Of a stretch of 64,000 nucleotides of DNA, positions 43,281 to 54,767 are shown in pieces. The DNA lies in assembly GCF_003704105.1 (NCBI RefSeq), contig NZ_QUOQ01000003.1:496001-560000 (forward strand). The letters are read 5' to 3'. The position numbers were made by a program, and so were the translations under genes. Position 1 is the stretch's first letter. Each line of letters opens with the position of its first letter. Source of the stretch: Brevundimonas lutea (lineage in GTDB: Bacteria > Pseudomonadota > Alphaproteobacteria > Caulobacterales > Caulobacteraceae). The notes under the pieces are model-generated. The model searched no databases, was not told the DNA's origin, and saw only the letters and a program-made list of their open reading frames with translations.

Positions 43281-44062
43281 CCGCCGGCCAGTTCCCGCGC
43301 CTTGGCCAGCGCCGCCGCGACCGCGGCGTTGACGGCGCCGGGCATGCCGGCCTGCTCCATGGCGTCGAGGCCAGCTTGGGTCGTTCCGCCCGGCGAGGCG
43401 ACCTCCCCGATCAGCGTCTCGAGGTCGCGGTCGTCGGCCTCCATGACGGCCGATCCCGACATCAGGGTGGCGCGCGCCAGACCGGTGGCGATGTCCGGGG
43501 CCAGGCCGGCGCGCTCGCCAGCTTCGGCCAGCGCCTTGGCGAAGGCGAACACATAACCCTGCCCCGAGCCCGAGATCGCCGTGGCGATGTCGATGTCGGC
43601 CTCGTCCTCCAGCCGGACCAGCGACGAGACGGAGCCCAGGACGGCGTCGACCGTGTCCGCCACCCCATCGGCCTGCGACCACCAGGCGGCGGCGCCGCGA
43701 CCCACGCCGATCCCGGTGGTCGGCATCACCCGCACAATCCGCCAGCCCGGCAGGGCCTTGGCGATATCGGCGGCGCGGACTCCGGCCATCAGGGAAATCA
43801 GCGTCCCCGCCGGCTTGCCGCTGAGCGCCTCGACCGCTTCGCGCCAAACCTTGGGCTTGACCGCCAGGACGACAGTGTCCGCTGCGGCTTCCGAGGCGGA
43901 GTCGACGACTTCCGCGCCTGCCTTGCGCGCGCGGTCCGCGTCGGGCGTCGGGTGGCTTTCCGCGACGATGAGGCGGGCGGGATCGATGCCTTTCGACAGC
44001 CAGCCGCGCACCAAGGCGCCGCCCAGGCGTCCGCATCCGATCAGGAGAGTTGTTGGAAACAT
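43277..44062 (-). CDS. proC: Pyrroline-5-carboxylate reductase
   Basis: It performs the last step of proline synthesis with NAD(P)H. The N-terminal Rossmann motif is LLIGCGRLGGALVRGWL and the C-terminal signature is EVASPGGTTQAGLDAMEQAG. The 261-residue length is typical. It is followed by YbjN, UbiK and FtsH genes upstream on the same strand. Confidence 0.95.
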   Translation of the reverse strand: MFPTTLLIGCGRLGGALVRGWLSKGIDPARLIVAESHPTPDADRARKAGAEVVDSASEAAADTVVLAVKPKVWREAVEALSGKPAGTLISLMAGVRAADIAKALPGWRIVRVMPTTGIGVGRGAAAWWSQADGVADTVDAVLGSVSSLVRLEDEADIDIATAISGSGQGYVFAFAKALAEAGERAGLAPDIATGLARATLMSGSAVMEADDRDLETLIGEVASPGGTTQAGLDAMEQAGMPGAVNAAVAAALAKARELAGG

Positions 44063-44115
44063 GTGCGGGGGTCTAACGCGATCGGCGCGTCAGATCGACC
44101 ACCCCCGAGCGAAAT

Positions 44116-44616
44116 TCAGGCGTTGCCGCGGGTCTCAAACAGGCAGGCCTCGATGGCGTCACTTGCGCTGGCGGCGCCGCGCAGCATGAAGTCGAAGGCG
44201 GGATAGAAGCGGTCGACGGCGTCCACCGCCGCATCAATCATGGAGGCCGCCTGGGCCAGGGTAGGCCGCTCGCCGTGCGGCAGGGCCAGGGCGTGGCGGA
44301 AGACAATCTCGCCGTCCTCGGCCCAGACCTCGAAATGCCCCATCCAGACGCGCTGGTTGATCATCGAGGCCAGGTCGCAAGCGCCGAGCCGAGATGCCTG
44401 CGTCGCCTGTAGGTCCAGCGAGCAGCACAGCTGCAGGCAGTCACCTTCCGGCCTCCAGGCGAACCACAGCTCGTAGTCCTTCCAGTCACCGGCCAGGGCG
44501 AAGGCCAGGTCGCCGTCCTCGGTCCGGTCGAAGGGTAGGTTTTCCGCCGTCAGGACGTGTTCGACGACCTCCAGCGGGTCCATCGGCAGATCCAGCTCGT
44601 CGTGGGCGGTGTTCAT
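44116..44616 (-). CDS. YbjN-domain protein
   Basis: The 166-residue protein matches the YbjN/type III secretion chaperone-like fold: an N-terminal PLEVVEHVLTAENLPFDRTE, a central ELWFAWRPEGDCLQLCCSLD and a C-terminal helix around AASMIDAAVDAVDRFYPAF. E. coli YbjN affects motility and stress responses; the molecular role here is unknown. The neighbourhood (proC-ybjN-ubiK) is conserved in Caulobacterales as far as I recall. Confidence 0.8.
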   Translation of the reverse strand: MNTAHDELDLPMDPLEVVEHVLTAENLPFDRTEDGDLAFALAGDWKDYELWFAWRPEGDCLQLCCSLDLQATQASRLGACDLASMINQRVWMGHFEVWAEDGEIVFRHALALPHGERPTLAQAASMIDAAVDAVDRFYPAFDFMLRGAASASDAIEACLFETRGNA

Positions 44617-44683
44617 CGGTAAGCGCTCTCCGGGCGCGACTCACGCCCTGTGAGGAGACGGTAGGCGTGTTCGCGGATTCGGC

Positions 44684-44971
44684 TCAACCGCCTGCGTCCT
44701 GAGGGGGAACGTCCATTGTGGACGCTCGCGCGCGGGGCGATCGAACCGGGGTCTTCGCCGATTTCAGTTCGGCGATCTCGGCGCGCAAGGCGGCGATCTC
44801 AGCCTTCAGCGCCTCGAACTCGTCGCGGCGGATCAGGTCCAGTTCGGCGGCCATGCGATCGGTTTGGGCCCGCCAGGCTGATTTGGCCTCCTCCCCCGCC
44901 GCCTGTGCCAGACCCATGGCGCCGGTGGTCAGTTTGGAGACTTCGTCGAGAAAGGGATTGCGGGTCTGCAT
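44684..44971 (-). CDS. ubiK: UbiK-family (BMFP) accessory factor
   Basis: This 95-residue protein helps ubiquinone biosynthesis and has membrane-fusing coiled-coil character. It has the conserved start MQTRNPFLDEVSKLTTGAMG and the coiled coil RDEFEALKAEIAALRAEIAE. ATG 44971 is set by AAAGGA 6 bases upstream; the frame is open for 13 further codons, which overlap a hairpin. A perfect 13-bp hairpin lies upstream. Confidence 0.85.
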   Translation of the reverse strand: MQTRNPFLDEVSKLTTGAMGLAQAAGEEAKSAWRAQTDRMAAELDLIRRDEFEALKAEIAALRAEIAELKSAKTPVRSPRARASTMDVPPQDAGG

Positions 44972-44993
44972 GGACAGTCCTTTCGGAACGCGA

Positions 44994-45024
44994 GTCGCCC
45001 CGACCCACATAGGGTCGGGGCGAC
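44994..45024. repeat. Perfect 13-bp inverted repeat between ftsH and ubiK
   Basis: Arms GTCGCCCCGACCC and GGGTCGGGGCGAC enclose a 5-base loop. Neither strand has a T tract after it, so a classical intrinsic terminator is not supported. It could be a Rho-independent stop of a T-poor type or an RNA-stabilising hairpin. Confidence 0.6.
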
Positions 45025-45083
45025 GTGGTTAATGACCTCTTACCGCGAAGGCCGGCATGGCGTCCAAGGGGCGAGGCCGAGCG

Positions 45084-47009
<1,926 letters not shown>

Positions 47010-47064
47010 CGCGGTCCTCTGTCAGGCGACGCGGCCAGGATCGGCGCGACGCGGTCGTTTCAGT

Positions 47065-48330
47065 TTAGCGAGATAGAGAGTCCGGGGCCATTTCGCCAAT
47101 GGCCGGAGCCTCCAGATCGCTCGCCTGCGACGTTCCGCCCACGGCCCTTGTGTAGCGACCCGGGACCAAACAGCGCACGCGCGCAAGGCGTCCTGCAAGA
47201 ACCGGACGCTCGAGCCCGTCCCCGATCAGGACGGGCAACGTGGGACGCGCGGCAGACGGCAGCGTGCGGACCCAGGCGCGGTCCTGGGCCGAGAGATGGG
47301 CCGCCTTGCCGGCGAGCGGCGTGACCGACAGGTCTGATCGCTCGGCGAGAAGCTCGTAACGGCCGTCCCAGACGACCCGGTCTCCGGCGAGCAAGGTCGC
47401 GGTCGCAATGCCGCCGCGACCGGCCACCCGGCTGAGGATCAGCCCCTCGGACGTCGCCTCGATGCGGGCTCCGGCCAAGGTCGCGACGACACCGCCGCCT
47501 GCGCCCAACTGCGACAGAATGCCCGCCAATCGATCTCCGCGCGGCGTCTTCTCCCCTCCCCCGACCGAGACCGCGGCGGCGGCCAGATCGGCGGTGCCCA
47601 CATGGCGCGGCAAACGGACGATTCCCGCAAAGGCTTCAGTTTCGCTGGCCAGAGACCGAGGGCCCGATGGCGCCGGCGCGGCCTCCACCTCGCCGCGTCC
47701 CGCCAGGTCGAGCCGCGCCCGAGCACGGGCGCTGGCGGGATCGACGTTGGCCGGGTCATCAATCCAGCGAAGCCGGCGGTCTCGCAGCCAACCGCGCAAC
47801 CGCTCACGCCGGATGCCCAGCAAGGGCCGCAACAGCATCACGTCGCGCCCCTCGGGCCATACCGGAGCCGGCGACCATTCCGAAAGACGGCCCAGGGTCG
47901 AACCGCGCGCGCGCATCCAGTCCGCCTCGGCGATGTCGTCGGCGGTATGGGCCATCATCAGCACGGTCGCGCCTGCCTCCCGCGCCGCCCCGGCCAGGAG
48001 CGCATGCCTGGCGTGGCGCGCCTTGGCGGAAATGCCCGTGCGGGGCTTTTCACCCCGCCATTCCAGCGCGCGCCAGTCGAGGCCCAGACGGCACGCGGCT
48101 TCGCCGGCAAAGGCGGTCCAGGCGCTGCTTTGGGAATGGAGCCCGTGATCGACGGTGAACGCCACGATCCGGCGGCCACGTGCTCTGGCCCAGCCGGCCG
48201 TCAGGTGGAGCAGCGCCATGGAATCGCCGCCGCCGGACAGGGCCAGGGCCACCGGTCGATCGCTCCCCGCCAAGCGGGCGTCGAGGCGCGCGGCGACCCC
48301 GGCCGCCAGCGGATCAACGGTTAGTCGCAC
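47065..48330 (-). CDS. tilS: tRNA(Ile)-lysidine synthase
   Basis: It converts C34 of tRNA-Ile(CAU) to lysidine, allowing AUA decoding. The PP-loop is SGGGDS (residues 32-37), followed by FTVDHGLHSQS and VLMMAHTADDIAE, all TilS signatures. The 421-residue length includes a C-terminal domain. The start is GTG 48330, overlapping the cpoB stop by 10 bases. The HTADDIAE segment carries Ile where many TilS have Gln-x-E; otherwise it is ordinary. Confidence 0.93.
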   Translation of the reverse strand: MRLTVDPLAAGVAARLDARLAGSDRPVALALSGGGDSMALLHLTAGWARARGRRIVAFTVDHGLHSQSSAWTAFAGEAACRLGLDWRALEWRGEKPRTGISAKARHARHALLAGAAREAGATVLMMAHTADDIAEADWMRARGSTLGRLSEWSPAPVWPEGRDVMLLRPLLGIRRERLRGWLRDRRLRWIDDPANVDPASARARARLDLAGRGEVEAAPAPSGPRSLASETEAFAGIVRLPRHVGTADLAAAAVSVGGGEKTPRGDRLAGILSQLGAGGGVVATLAGARIEATSEGLILSRVAGRGGIATATLLAGDRVVWDGRYELLAERSDLSVTPLAGKAAHLSAQDRAWVRTLPSAARPTLPVLIGDGLERPVLAGRLARVRCLVPGRYTRAVGGTSQASDLEAPAIGEMAPDSLSR

Positions 48331-49193
48331 TCCGCCCGGTCGGACACCTGGCCGGCGCGGCTGCGCTGGGCGGTGGTGGCGTCCTCGGCGTAACGGCGGC
48401 CGAATTCGGTCAGGGCCTGACAGGCCTGCGGCGCCCGGTCCGACGCCTCCAGCGCGGTCGCCAGCTTGATCACCGCATCGGCCGCCCAGCGTGTCTGCGG
48501 CCAGCCTCTCAGCGAGGTGGCGTAGGCCTGGACCGCGCCCTCGGCGTCCTCGGCCTGCCAGCGGGCGTCGCCAAGGCGGTAATTGGCCTCAGCCGCCTGA
48601 TCTTCTTCCGGCCAGGTGATGACGAAGGTCTCCCAGGCGCGCAGCGCCCGCGCCGCGTCGCCGGACGCGGTCAGCCGCTGGGCCGCGGCAAAGTCGTCCT
48701 CGGCATTGCCGCTGGCCGAGTTGGGCTCGATCGGCGCGTTCAGCTCGGCCTGGGCCTTGAGCGCGGCTTCGAGACGGGTCAGCCGCTCGTCCGCGTTCGT
48801 CAACAGTCCCCGCATCGCCTCGTTGTCACGCTGGGACTCGTCCAGGGCGAAGGTCAGCCGCTCATTGTCGGCGTTGACCCGCTGCATCGTCGCCTCGATG
48901 TCTCGCAGCCGGCGATCCAGGCCGTCGACGCGGGCCTGAAGGGTGATCACTTCGGGATCGGTCTGGATCAGCACGGGATCGCCGGCCGCGTTTCTCTGCG
49001 TCACCGCGCGTTCCAGCCGCCGGACATTGCGATCCAGCTGATCGAGGCGACGCGGCGTCCACTCGATGGCGGGCGGCGGCGGCATCTGCTGGGCGACGAC
49101 GGCCCCGGCGGACAGGGCAACGCCGACCGCCGCCAGGAGAGCGGCGCGGCGACGGCGGCGGGAGGACAGCAGCGAGGCGGGATCGATCTTCAT
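48321..49193 (-). CDS. cpoB: Cell division coordinator CpoB (YbgF)
   Basis: This periplasmic protein links Tol-Pal to septal wall synthesis. The 290 residues comprise an Arg-rich start and signal segment (to about GAVVAQQ), a coiled coil (about 55-140, LDQLDRNVRRLERAV, RLRDIEATMQRVNADNERL) and C-terminal TPRs (DDFAAAQRLTASGDAARALR, EANYRLGDARW). ATG 49193 is preferred to the longer frame at 49229. A DUF3667 gene separates it from pal. Confidence 0.9.
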   Translation of the reverse strand: MKIDPASLLSSRRRRRAALLAAVGVALSAGAVVAQQMPPPPAIEWTPRRLDQLDRNVRRLERAVTQRNAAGDPVLIQTDPEVITLQARVDGLDRRLRDIEATMQRVNADNERLTFALDESQRDNEAMRGLLTNADERLTRLEAALKAQAELNAPIEPNSASGNAEDDFAAAQRLTASGDAARALRAWETFVITWPEEDQAAEANYRLGDARWQAEDAEGAVQAYATSLRGWPQTRWAADAVIKLATALEASDRAPQACQALTEFGRRYAEDATTAQRSRAGQVSDRAECD

Positions 49194-49233
49194 GGTCTCA
49201 GAACTCCCATCGAATCGGGGCCGCCGCAAGGCG

Positions 49234-50244
49234 TCAGACCCCTAGTCCCAACAAGAGAATGGCGGTGATGAACAGGCCCAGAACGATGCTGCAGAAGACC
49301 AGCAGGAACACCGTCCGCCACAGGGCCGAGAACACCGACAGCGAATAGGCCCCCTTCAACTGCGCGAACATGTGGGCGGGCGCGATGAACCAGCTGGCCA
49401 TCATAGCCGTGCCGCCCAGCCAGCCGTTGATTCGCCACAGGATGAAGACGGCCATCGACAGCATGGCCATGAACGTCAGGGAGTAGAGCACGAAGACGCC
49501 GTGGTCGTAGAGCGTCCAGCCCCGTCTCCACAGGAACAGCAGCGCCACAAACGGCACCGAAAGGGGCACCAGCAGAAAGGCGAACTTGTACAGGGTCTGC
49601 TGGAGTTTGTAGATCGCCAGGTCCGGATTCCCCAGTTTCTTCATCATCTTGTAGCCGACGGTCTTCTCGAAATGGCCGCTGGTGTCCGAGGCGCGCATCT
49701 GGTCCATCAGTTGGGCCTGCCAGCTGTCCGGTTGCAGACCGTCCTTGCGGGGGCCGACGGCGACGGCCGCCGCGCCTTCCGCTTCTCCAGCCGACTTCAT
49801 CCCGGCGATGAATTCCCGCTCGACATCGGCGGCGACCTCGGCCGACACGCCCTGATTCAGGGTCACCGGCGGCGCAAAGCTCAGCCCGAAGAACATCAGG
49901 AAGATGGTGAACAGAAAGATCGCCAACGGCGACACATAGCGGGCCCGCTTTCCGTGCACCCACTCACGGGTGAGACGTCCGGGGTTGAGCACCAGCAGCG
50001 GCAGGGTGCGCCACACCCGCCCATCGAAATGCATCACGCCGTGCAGCAACTCCTCGACCAGATGCAGCAGCGAGCGGTGCACGTGGGTCGGCTGACCGCA
50101 GTTCGAACAGAAGTTGCCCTCGACCGCATGACCGCAGTCGCTGCAGAGACCGTGACCGGCCTCGCCCGCCGCGCCTGCCGGTCGCTCCAGGGCTCCCGCC
50201 GCCAGCCCCGCCGTCACCGCCGCGCCCGCGCCTTCGATCTCCAT
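49234..50244 (-). CDS. DUF3667 membrane protein with zinc ribbon
   Basis: The 336-residue protein has an N-terminal zinc ribbon (CSDCGHAVEGNFCSNCGQ), then a conserved segment (HFDGRVWRTLPLLVLNPGRL, TREWVHGKRARYVSPL) and about five transmembrane helices. This is the DUF3667 layout; function is unknown. It lies inside the tol-pal region, between pal (after a strong terminator) and cpoB, so it probably has its own promoter and cotranscribes with cpoB. Confidence 0.85.
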   Translation of the reverse strand: MEIEGAGAAVTAGLAAGALERPAGAAGEAGHGLCSDCGHAVEGNFCSNCGQPTHVHRSLLHLVEELLHGVMHFDGRVWRTLPLLVLNPGRLTREWVHGKRARYVSPLAIFLFTIFLMFFGLSFAPPVTLNQGVSAEVAADVEREFIAGMKSAGEAEGAAAVAVGPRKDGLQPDSWQAQLMDQMRASDTSGHFEKTVGYKMMKKLGNPDLAIYKLQQTLYKFAFLLVPLSVPFVALLFLWRRGWTLYDHGVFVLYSLTFMAMLSMAVFILWRINGWLGGTAMMASWFIAPAHMFAQLKGAYSLSVFSALWRTVFLLVFCSIVLGLFITAILLLGLGV

Positions 50245-50301
50245 GCCGACTCCCCCGAGCGCTGCTGTTCCGCAATCCGAATGTCACAGGCCGCGCGCAC
50301 G

Positions 50302-50331
50302 AAAAAGGGGCCGCGTGCGAGACGCGGCCCC
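50302..50331 (-). terminator. Strong intrinsic terminator after pal
   Basis: Arms GGGGCCGCGT and ACGCGGCCCC (10 bp perfect) with a 5-base loop, followed on the minus strand by TTTTTCG. It ends the tolQRAB-pal transcript before the DUF3667 gene. Confidence 0.9.
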
Positions 50332-50351
50332 TGATTTCGGCTCGGTCGACC

Positions 50352-50909
50352 TTACTGAGGCGCGCCGGACACGATGGCGGTGTGGGCGTTGCGGTTGCGG
50401 GCCCAGGCGTCCTCGCCGCCGCCCGTCGCGATCGGACGCTCCTTGCCATAGGAGATGGTGTTGATCCGGTTCGGCGCGACGCCGCGCTCGACGAGATACT
50501 GGCGCACGGCCTCGGCGCGGCGGGCGCCCAGGGCGAGGTTGTACTCACGCGTGCCGCGTTCGTCGGCGTTGCCCTCTATCCGCACCGCGACGTTGGGGTA
50601 GCGCTGCAGCCACTGGGCCTGGGTCGCCAGGCGCTGGCCGGCCTCGGGGCTGACCTGATAGCTGTCCAGCTCGAAATAGATGCGGTCGCCGGCGGTGGCC
50701 ACGAAGTCGCGAACCGAGCCCGGTTGCGCGGGACCCATGGGGTCGGCGGTCACGGGGCCGGAGGGCGCCGTCGGGCCTGTCGGCTGGGTCGACGGCGGCG
50801 GCGTCACCACGCCATCGTCGGCCTCGGGACGGGAGCGGGTGCAGGCGGACATGGCCAGAACCGCGACGCCGACGGTGGTCAGGGCGAAAATCTTGGAGCG
50901 GGTGATCAT
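50352..50909 (-). CDS. pal: Peptidoglycan-associated lipoprotein Pal
   Basis: The 185-residue outer-membrane lipoprotein has a lipobox (VAVLAMSACTRS), a Pro/Thr-rich linker and an OmpA-like domain (IYFELDSYQVSPEAG, IEGNADERGTREYNLALGAR, RRAEAVRQYLVERGV) that binds meso-DAP of peptidoglycan. It works with TolB, TolA, TolQ and TolR in outer-membrane constriction. Confidence 0.97.
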   Translation of the reverse strand: MITRSKIFALTTVGVAVLAMSACTRSRPEADDGVVTPPPSTQPTGPTAPSGPVTADPMGPAQPGSVRDFVATAGDRIYFELDSYQVSPEAGQRLATQAQWLQRYPNVAVRIEGNADERGTREYNLALGARRAEAVRQYLVERGVAPNRINTISYGKERPIATGGGEDAWARNRNAHTAIVSGAPQ

Positions 50910-51029
50910 CTTGGTGACTCTCCAGTCAGGAAGCTTGGCTGTAGATGCTCGATATCAGGCCGCCGGCGGGCCGCCAGTCCCGATAACGCAGTCTTGACCG
51001 TTTCGGCTCCGTCCGTGATCGAACACAGG

Positions 51030-52403
51030 TCAGCTGGGGCAGGAATCCGGGCTCTGGCCCAGACCCAGATTGGCCGGGGGCGGGTCCAGCAGCGGCGACC
51101 AGCTGGGGTCGCCGGCCGAGCCGGCATACGCCGCCTGGCCTACGACGCGTCCGGTGACATCCACGGTCCAGAGCCGGGTTCCCCCACCGCGCTCCTGACG
51201 CGCGAACATGATGTAGCGGCCATTAGGGGCCCACGACGGACCCTCCTCGAAATAGCTGGACGACAGGATGCGCTCGCCGCCGCCGCCGGAGTCCATCACC
51301 CCGATGTGGAAACGGCCGCCCTGCTGCTTGGTGAAGGCGATCAGATTGCCGCTGGGGCTCCAGGCCGGGGCGGTGTAGCTGCCGCCACCGCGCGAGATCG
51401 GCCGCTGGCCCGAGCCGTCGGAGCGCATCACATAGAGCCTCGCCGTGCCGGAGCGATCCGAGGTGAAGACCAGTTGGGAGCCGTCCGGGCTGAACGACGG
51501 CGAGGTGTCGATGCCGGGGTCCGAGGTCAGGCGCGAGAGCTGACGCGAGCGCAGGTCCATCACATAGACGTCGGTGTTGCCGCCGCGAATGATGGAAAAG
51601 GCGATCTTGGATCCGTCGGGCGAGAAGCGCGGCGCCAGCAATTGGCCCTCGAACTCGCCCAGGCTCTCGCGCCGGCCGGTGTTCAGGTTCAGCAGATAGA
51701 TGCGCGAATAGTCCGGTCCCAGCGCCACATAGGTGATCTCGTTCGAATTCGACGAGAAGCGGGGCGTCAGGATCAGCTCGTTGGAATCCTGGCTCAGCGG
51801 CGTCGGGCTGTAGCCGTCCTGATCCATGATCGCCAGGCGGCTGGTGCGGTCCTCGCCCTCCCCGCCCTCGATGGTGAAGACCACGCGGGTGTCGAAATAG
51901 CCGGGCTCGCCGGTCAGGCGCTGATAGACGACATCGGAAATCTTGTGCGCGACCCGGCGCCAGTTCTCCCCCGTGGCGGTGAAGCTGAAGCCGACCAGCT
52001 GGCACTGGCGATAGGGATCATAGAGGCGGAACCCCACCCGCGTACGCCCATCCGGCCCCTGCTCGGCCGAGCCGTAAAGCACTGCCTGGGCGCCGATGTT
52101 GGTCCACAGGGGGAAGTTCGGCTGGTTCTGAACCGTCAGGCCGGTCTCGATGAAGCTGGCCGGATTGATCGGCTCGAAAAAGCCGGAGCGGCGCAGGTTG
52201 CCCGAGATCACCTCGGAGATCTGCGACCCGTTCGGCCCCGAGAACGGCGCGATGGCGATCTGGTAAGGGCGCAGCACGCCTTCGGAGATCTCGACCTCGA
52301 CTGGCGGCCCTGAGGTCGCTGGCGGCGGCGGTGTCTGAGCCTGAGCGATCAGCGGCGTCAGCGACGCAACGGCGACGCCGGCGAGCAGTCGGTTCAGGCG
52401 CAT
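51030..52403 (-). CDS. tolB: Tol-Pal system protein TolB
   Basis: The 457-residue periplasmic protein has a signal peptide (ending PLIAQAQ), an N-terminal alpha/beta domain ([20 protein letters not shown]) and a C-terminal six-bladed propeller with repeated PxFSPDGSxxxF blades ([42 protein letters not shown]). GGGAGA lies before the ATG. It docks Pal and TolA. Confidence 0.97.
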   Translation of the reverse strand: MRLNRLLAGVAVASLTPLIAQAQTPPPPATSGPPVEVEISEGVLRPYQIAIAPFSGPNGSQISEVISGNLRRSGFFEPINPASFIETGLTVQNQPNFPLWTNIGAQAVLYGSAEQGPDGRTRVGFRLYDPYRQCQLVGFSFTATGENWRRVAHKISDVVYQRLTGEPGYFDTRVVFTIEGGEGEDRTSRLAIMDQDGYSPTPLSQDSNELILTPRFSSNSNEITYVALGPDYSRIYLLNLNTGRRESLGEFEGQLLAPRFSPDGSKIAFSIIRGGNTDVYVMDLRSRQLSRLTSDPGIDTSPSFSPDGSQLVFTSDRSGTARLYVMRSDGSGQRPISRGGGSYTAPAWSPSGNLIAFTKQQGGRFHIGVMDSGGGGERILSSSYFEEGPSWAPNGRYIMFARQERGGGTRLWTVDVTGRVVGQAAYAGSAGDPSWSPLLDPPPANLGLGQSPDSCPS

Positions 52404-52582
52404 GAATATCTCCCGATGGAAAGCGAGGTCGAAACGGTCTTATCGCCAGACGGCTCCCCGAAGGCCAGCCTAGACCTTGCGGGTCATTGGGGCGACTTTG
52501 GGGTGAACTCGATGACTGCTGCGGATCCCGGGCGGCATGCCACATGTGCCGATCCGCACGGAGCGCAGCGGTCAAATCTTCG

Positions 52583-53398
52583 TCAACGATTGGCGCAAGC
52601 GCGCTCAGTGTTGAAAGTTGGTCGGTATGCGCCGCCGGGGAAGTCTGACGGCACATTGAAGGGCGCCGTGCGGCGCAACGCCCGGATCGCCTCGTCGGCG
52701 GCAGCGCGGTAAACCCCGTCGGATCGCGGTGACACCAGCGTCGGACCCGACGTGATTCTTCCGGTAGGCGAAAGGGTCACATCCATCACGATCCGAAGTT
52801 CGTTCCCGCCCGGCACATCACAGGTCGGGCCGATGTTCCAGTTGGGGTAAACCTGATTGAAGATCGCAGTGATCTGCGCCCCCGTCGCCCGCGCCGCCTG
52901 CCCGGCCCCCCGATCGCCGGTCGCCTCGCGCGGCGGGGCCTTGCGGGGCGGCCCGGCGAGGGAGCCGAGGTCGAGACCGGGATCCTCGCGCGGCGCGGCC
53001 TTGCGGGGCGGCGTCTCCTGGCGAGGCGGCGTGGGGCGAGGCTGGGGCCGCGGTGGGGTCGGACGCGCCTTCTCGGCCGGTCGCGGCGTGGGTGTCGGCG
53101 CGGGCGCGGTCTTGCGCGCGGGGGTGGGCGTGGGGCGCGGCGCGGGGGTCGGCTCCGGCGGCGTGGGTTCGGGCGGCGTCGGGGCCGGGTCGGGCACGGT
53201 TTCGGCCTCGACCACCTCGTCAGCCGGATTGTCGGCGGGCGCGGCGGCGATCTCGACATCCGAGACGATCGACACCGGCACGGAGGAAATCTTCAGCTCC
53301 TGGCGCTCGTCTTCCGACGGCCATGACAACAGGGCGAGCCCGATCAGGGCGCCGTGCAGCGCGATCGATCCCGCCGTGGCCAGGCCCCGCTTCGCCAT
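52583..53398 (-). CDS. tolA: Tol-Pal system protein TolA
   Basis: The 271-residue protein has one N-terminal transmembrane helix (GSIALHGALIGLALLSW), a long Pro/Thr/Arg-rich periplasmic linker (about residues 65-175) in place of the usual Ala/Lys helix, and a TonB-C-like domain (LRIVMDVTLSPTGRITSG, YRAAADEAIRALRRTAPF). It spans from TolQR to Pal/TolB. A Pro-rich linker is common in alphaproteobacterial TolA. tolR ends 3 bases upstream. Confidence 0.9.
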   Translation of the reverse strand: MAKRGLATAGSIALHGALIGLALLSWPSEDERQELKISSVPVSIVSDVEIAAAPADNPADEVVEAETVPDPAPTPPEPTPPEPTPAPRPTPTPARKTAPAPTPTPRPAEKARPTPPRPQPRPTPPRQETPPRKAAPREDPGLDLGSLAGPPRKAPPREATGDRGAGQAARATGAQITAIFNQVYPNWNIGPTCDVPGGNELRIVMDVTLSPTGRITSGPTLVSPRSDGVYRAAADEAIRALRRTAPFNVPSDFPGGAYRPTFNTERACANR

Positions 53399-53401
53399 GG
53401 A

Positions 53402-53881
53402 TCAGCCGGTCGCTCCGCGCAGACCGCCTTCGCCCGTCGGGGCCGTGTCGGTGACCAGGTTCATCTTGGTGAAGCCCGCCGCCGAGAGCCGCGCCATCAC
53501 CCGCGCCACCGCCTGATAGGGCGCGGCCCCGTCGGCGCGCACGAACACCGGCCGGTCGGTGGCGTTGTCGCCGCCGTCGGCCGAAACACGGCCGATTAGG
53601 TCGTCGTAGCTGGTCTCGCTCTCGCCGACGAAGATGGTGCCGATCCGGTCGATCGAGACGCTGATCGGCTCATTGTCCGTCTCGATGGCGGACGCGTCCG
53701 TCTGAGGCAGCTCGACCGGCACGCCGACGGTCAGCAGCGGCGCCGAGATCATGAAGATGATCAGCAGCACCAGCATCACATCGACCAGCGGCGTGACATT
53801 GATCTCGCTGAGCGGCCGCTTCTTGGGACGTCTGCGGCCGCGCACATGGCCGCCGCCCGCGGCCCCGCCTCCGAGCGCCAT
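53402..53881 (-). CDS. tolR: Tol-Pal proton channel subunit TolR
   Basis: The 159-residue protein has a cytoplasmic basic start ([20 protein letters not shown]) and a single transmembrane helix with the proton-carrying Asp ([20 protein letters not shown]), then the ExbD/TolR periplasmic domain. It couples proton flow through TolQR to TolA movement. It lies 3 bases from tolQ and tolA on either side. Confidence 0.96.
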   Translation of the reverse strand: MALGGGAAGGGHVRGRRRPKKRPLSEINVTPLVDVMLVLLIIFMISAPLLTVGVPVELPQTDASAIETDNEPISVSIDRIGTIFVGESETSYDDLIGRVSADGGDNATDRPVFVRADGAAPYQAVARVMARLSAAGFTKMNLVTDTAPTGEGGLRGATG

Positions 53882-53884
53882 GGC

Positions 53885-54640
53885 CTAGTAGCTCCGGTTC
53901 AGCTGGAAGTCGGATGGCGGCGGGGGCGGAGGCGGCGCCGCGTTCGGGCTGCCCAGACGCCGCGCCACGGCGGATTGAAGGTCGTCGGCGAAGCTCTCGA
54001 GCCGGCCCGTGAACTTGCCCGCGTCGATCGAGAACTTGTTGTAGGCCATATAGGCCGGGATCGCCGCCGCCAGACCGATGGCCGTGGCGAACAGGGCCTC
54101 GGCGATGGCCGGCGCCACGGTCGTCAGATTGGTGTTGCCGGCCGAGGCGATGGCGGAAAAGGCGTTCATGATGCCCCACACCGTGCCGAACAGGCCGATG
54201 AAGGGCGAGGCGGTGGCGACCACCGACAGAACGCCCAGACCGTTCTCGATGCGTTGGCTTTCGCGCGCGATCAGGGCGTCCAGCGAGCGATCGATGCGCG
54301 AGATCAGCAGGTTCGACTGCGTGTCGGTCAGGGGCCCTCGCGCCCGGGTCTCCTTCCACTCCGACAGCGCCAGCACCAGCATGCGCGGCAAGGGGTGCGC
54401 CGGATCCGGCCCGGCCTGGGCCGCGATCTCCTCCAGCGACCGTCCCGAACCGATGGCGCGTTCGAACTCGTTGGCTTCCCGGTTCAAGCCGAAGAACCGC
54501 ACCGACTTGTCCAAGATCACCGCCCAGGACCACAGGGAGGCGATGACCAGGCCGATCATCACCAGCTTCACGACGATATCGGCCGTCATGAACAGGGTGA
54601 TCGGGTTCAGCAGCGAATGGGCGGCGGCGGGTTCGACCAT
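53885..54640 (-). CDS. tolQ: Tol-Pal proton channel subunit TolQ
   Basis: The 251-residue MotA/TolQ/ExbB protein has three transmembrane segments: [40 protein letters not shown] and [20 protein letters not shown]. The [13 protein letters not shown] motif is diagnostic. It is the first tol gene of the tolQRAB-pal run; 127 bases separate it from ybgC. Confidence 0.97.
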   Translation of the reverse strand: MVEPAAAHSLLNPITLFMTADIVVKLVMIGLVIASLWSWAVILDKSVRFFGLNREANEFERAIGSGRSLEEIAAQAGPDPAHPLPRMLVLALSEWKETRARGPLTDTQSNLLISRIDRSLDALIARESQRIENGLGVLSVVATASPFIGLFGTVWGIMNAFSAIASAGNTNLTTVAPAIAEALFATAIGLAAAIPAYMAYNKFSIDAGKFTGRLESFADDLQSAVARRLGSPNAAPPPPPPPSDFQLNRSY

Positions 54641-54767
54641 CGGGGCCTCGTCAGGGAGAACGGGAATCGCGGGGCTAGCGGGACTGTGAGACCGGCCGCC
54701 CGTGGCGATAGTAGGGCGGGGAGGCCGCCGGTGGGTTAACCACGCCCCAGCTTCGCCGCAAGCCCGG

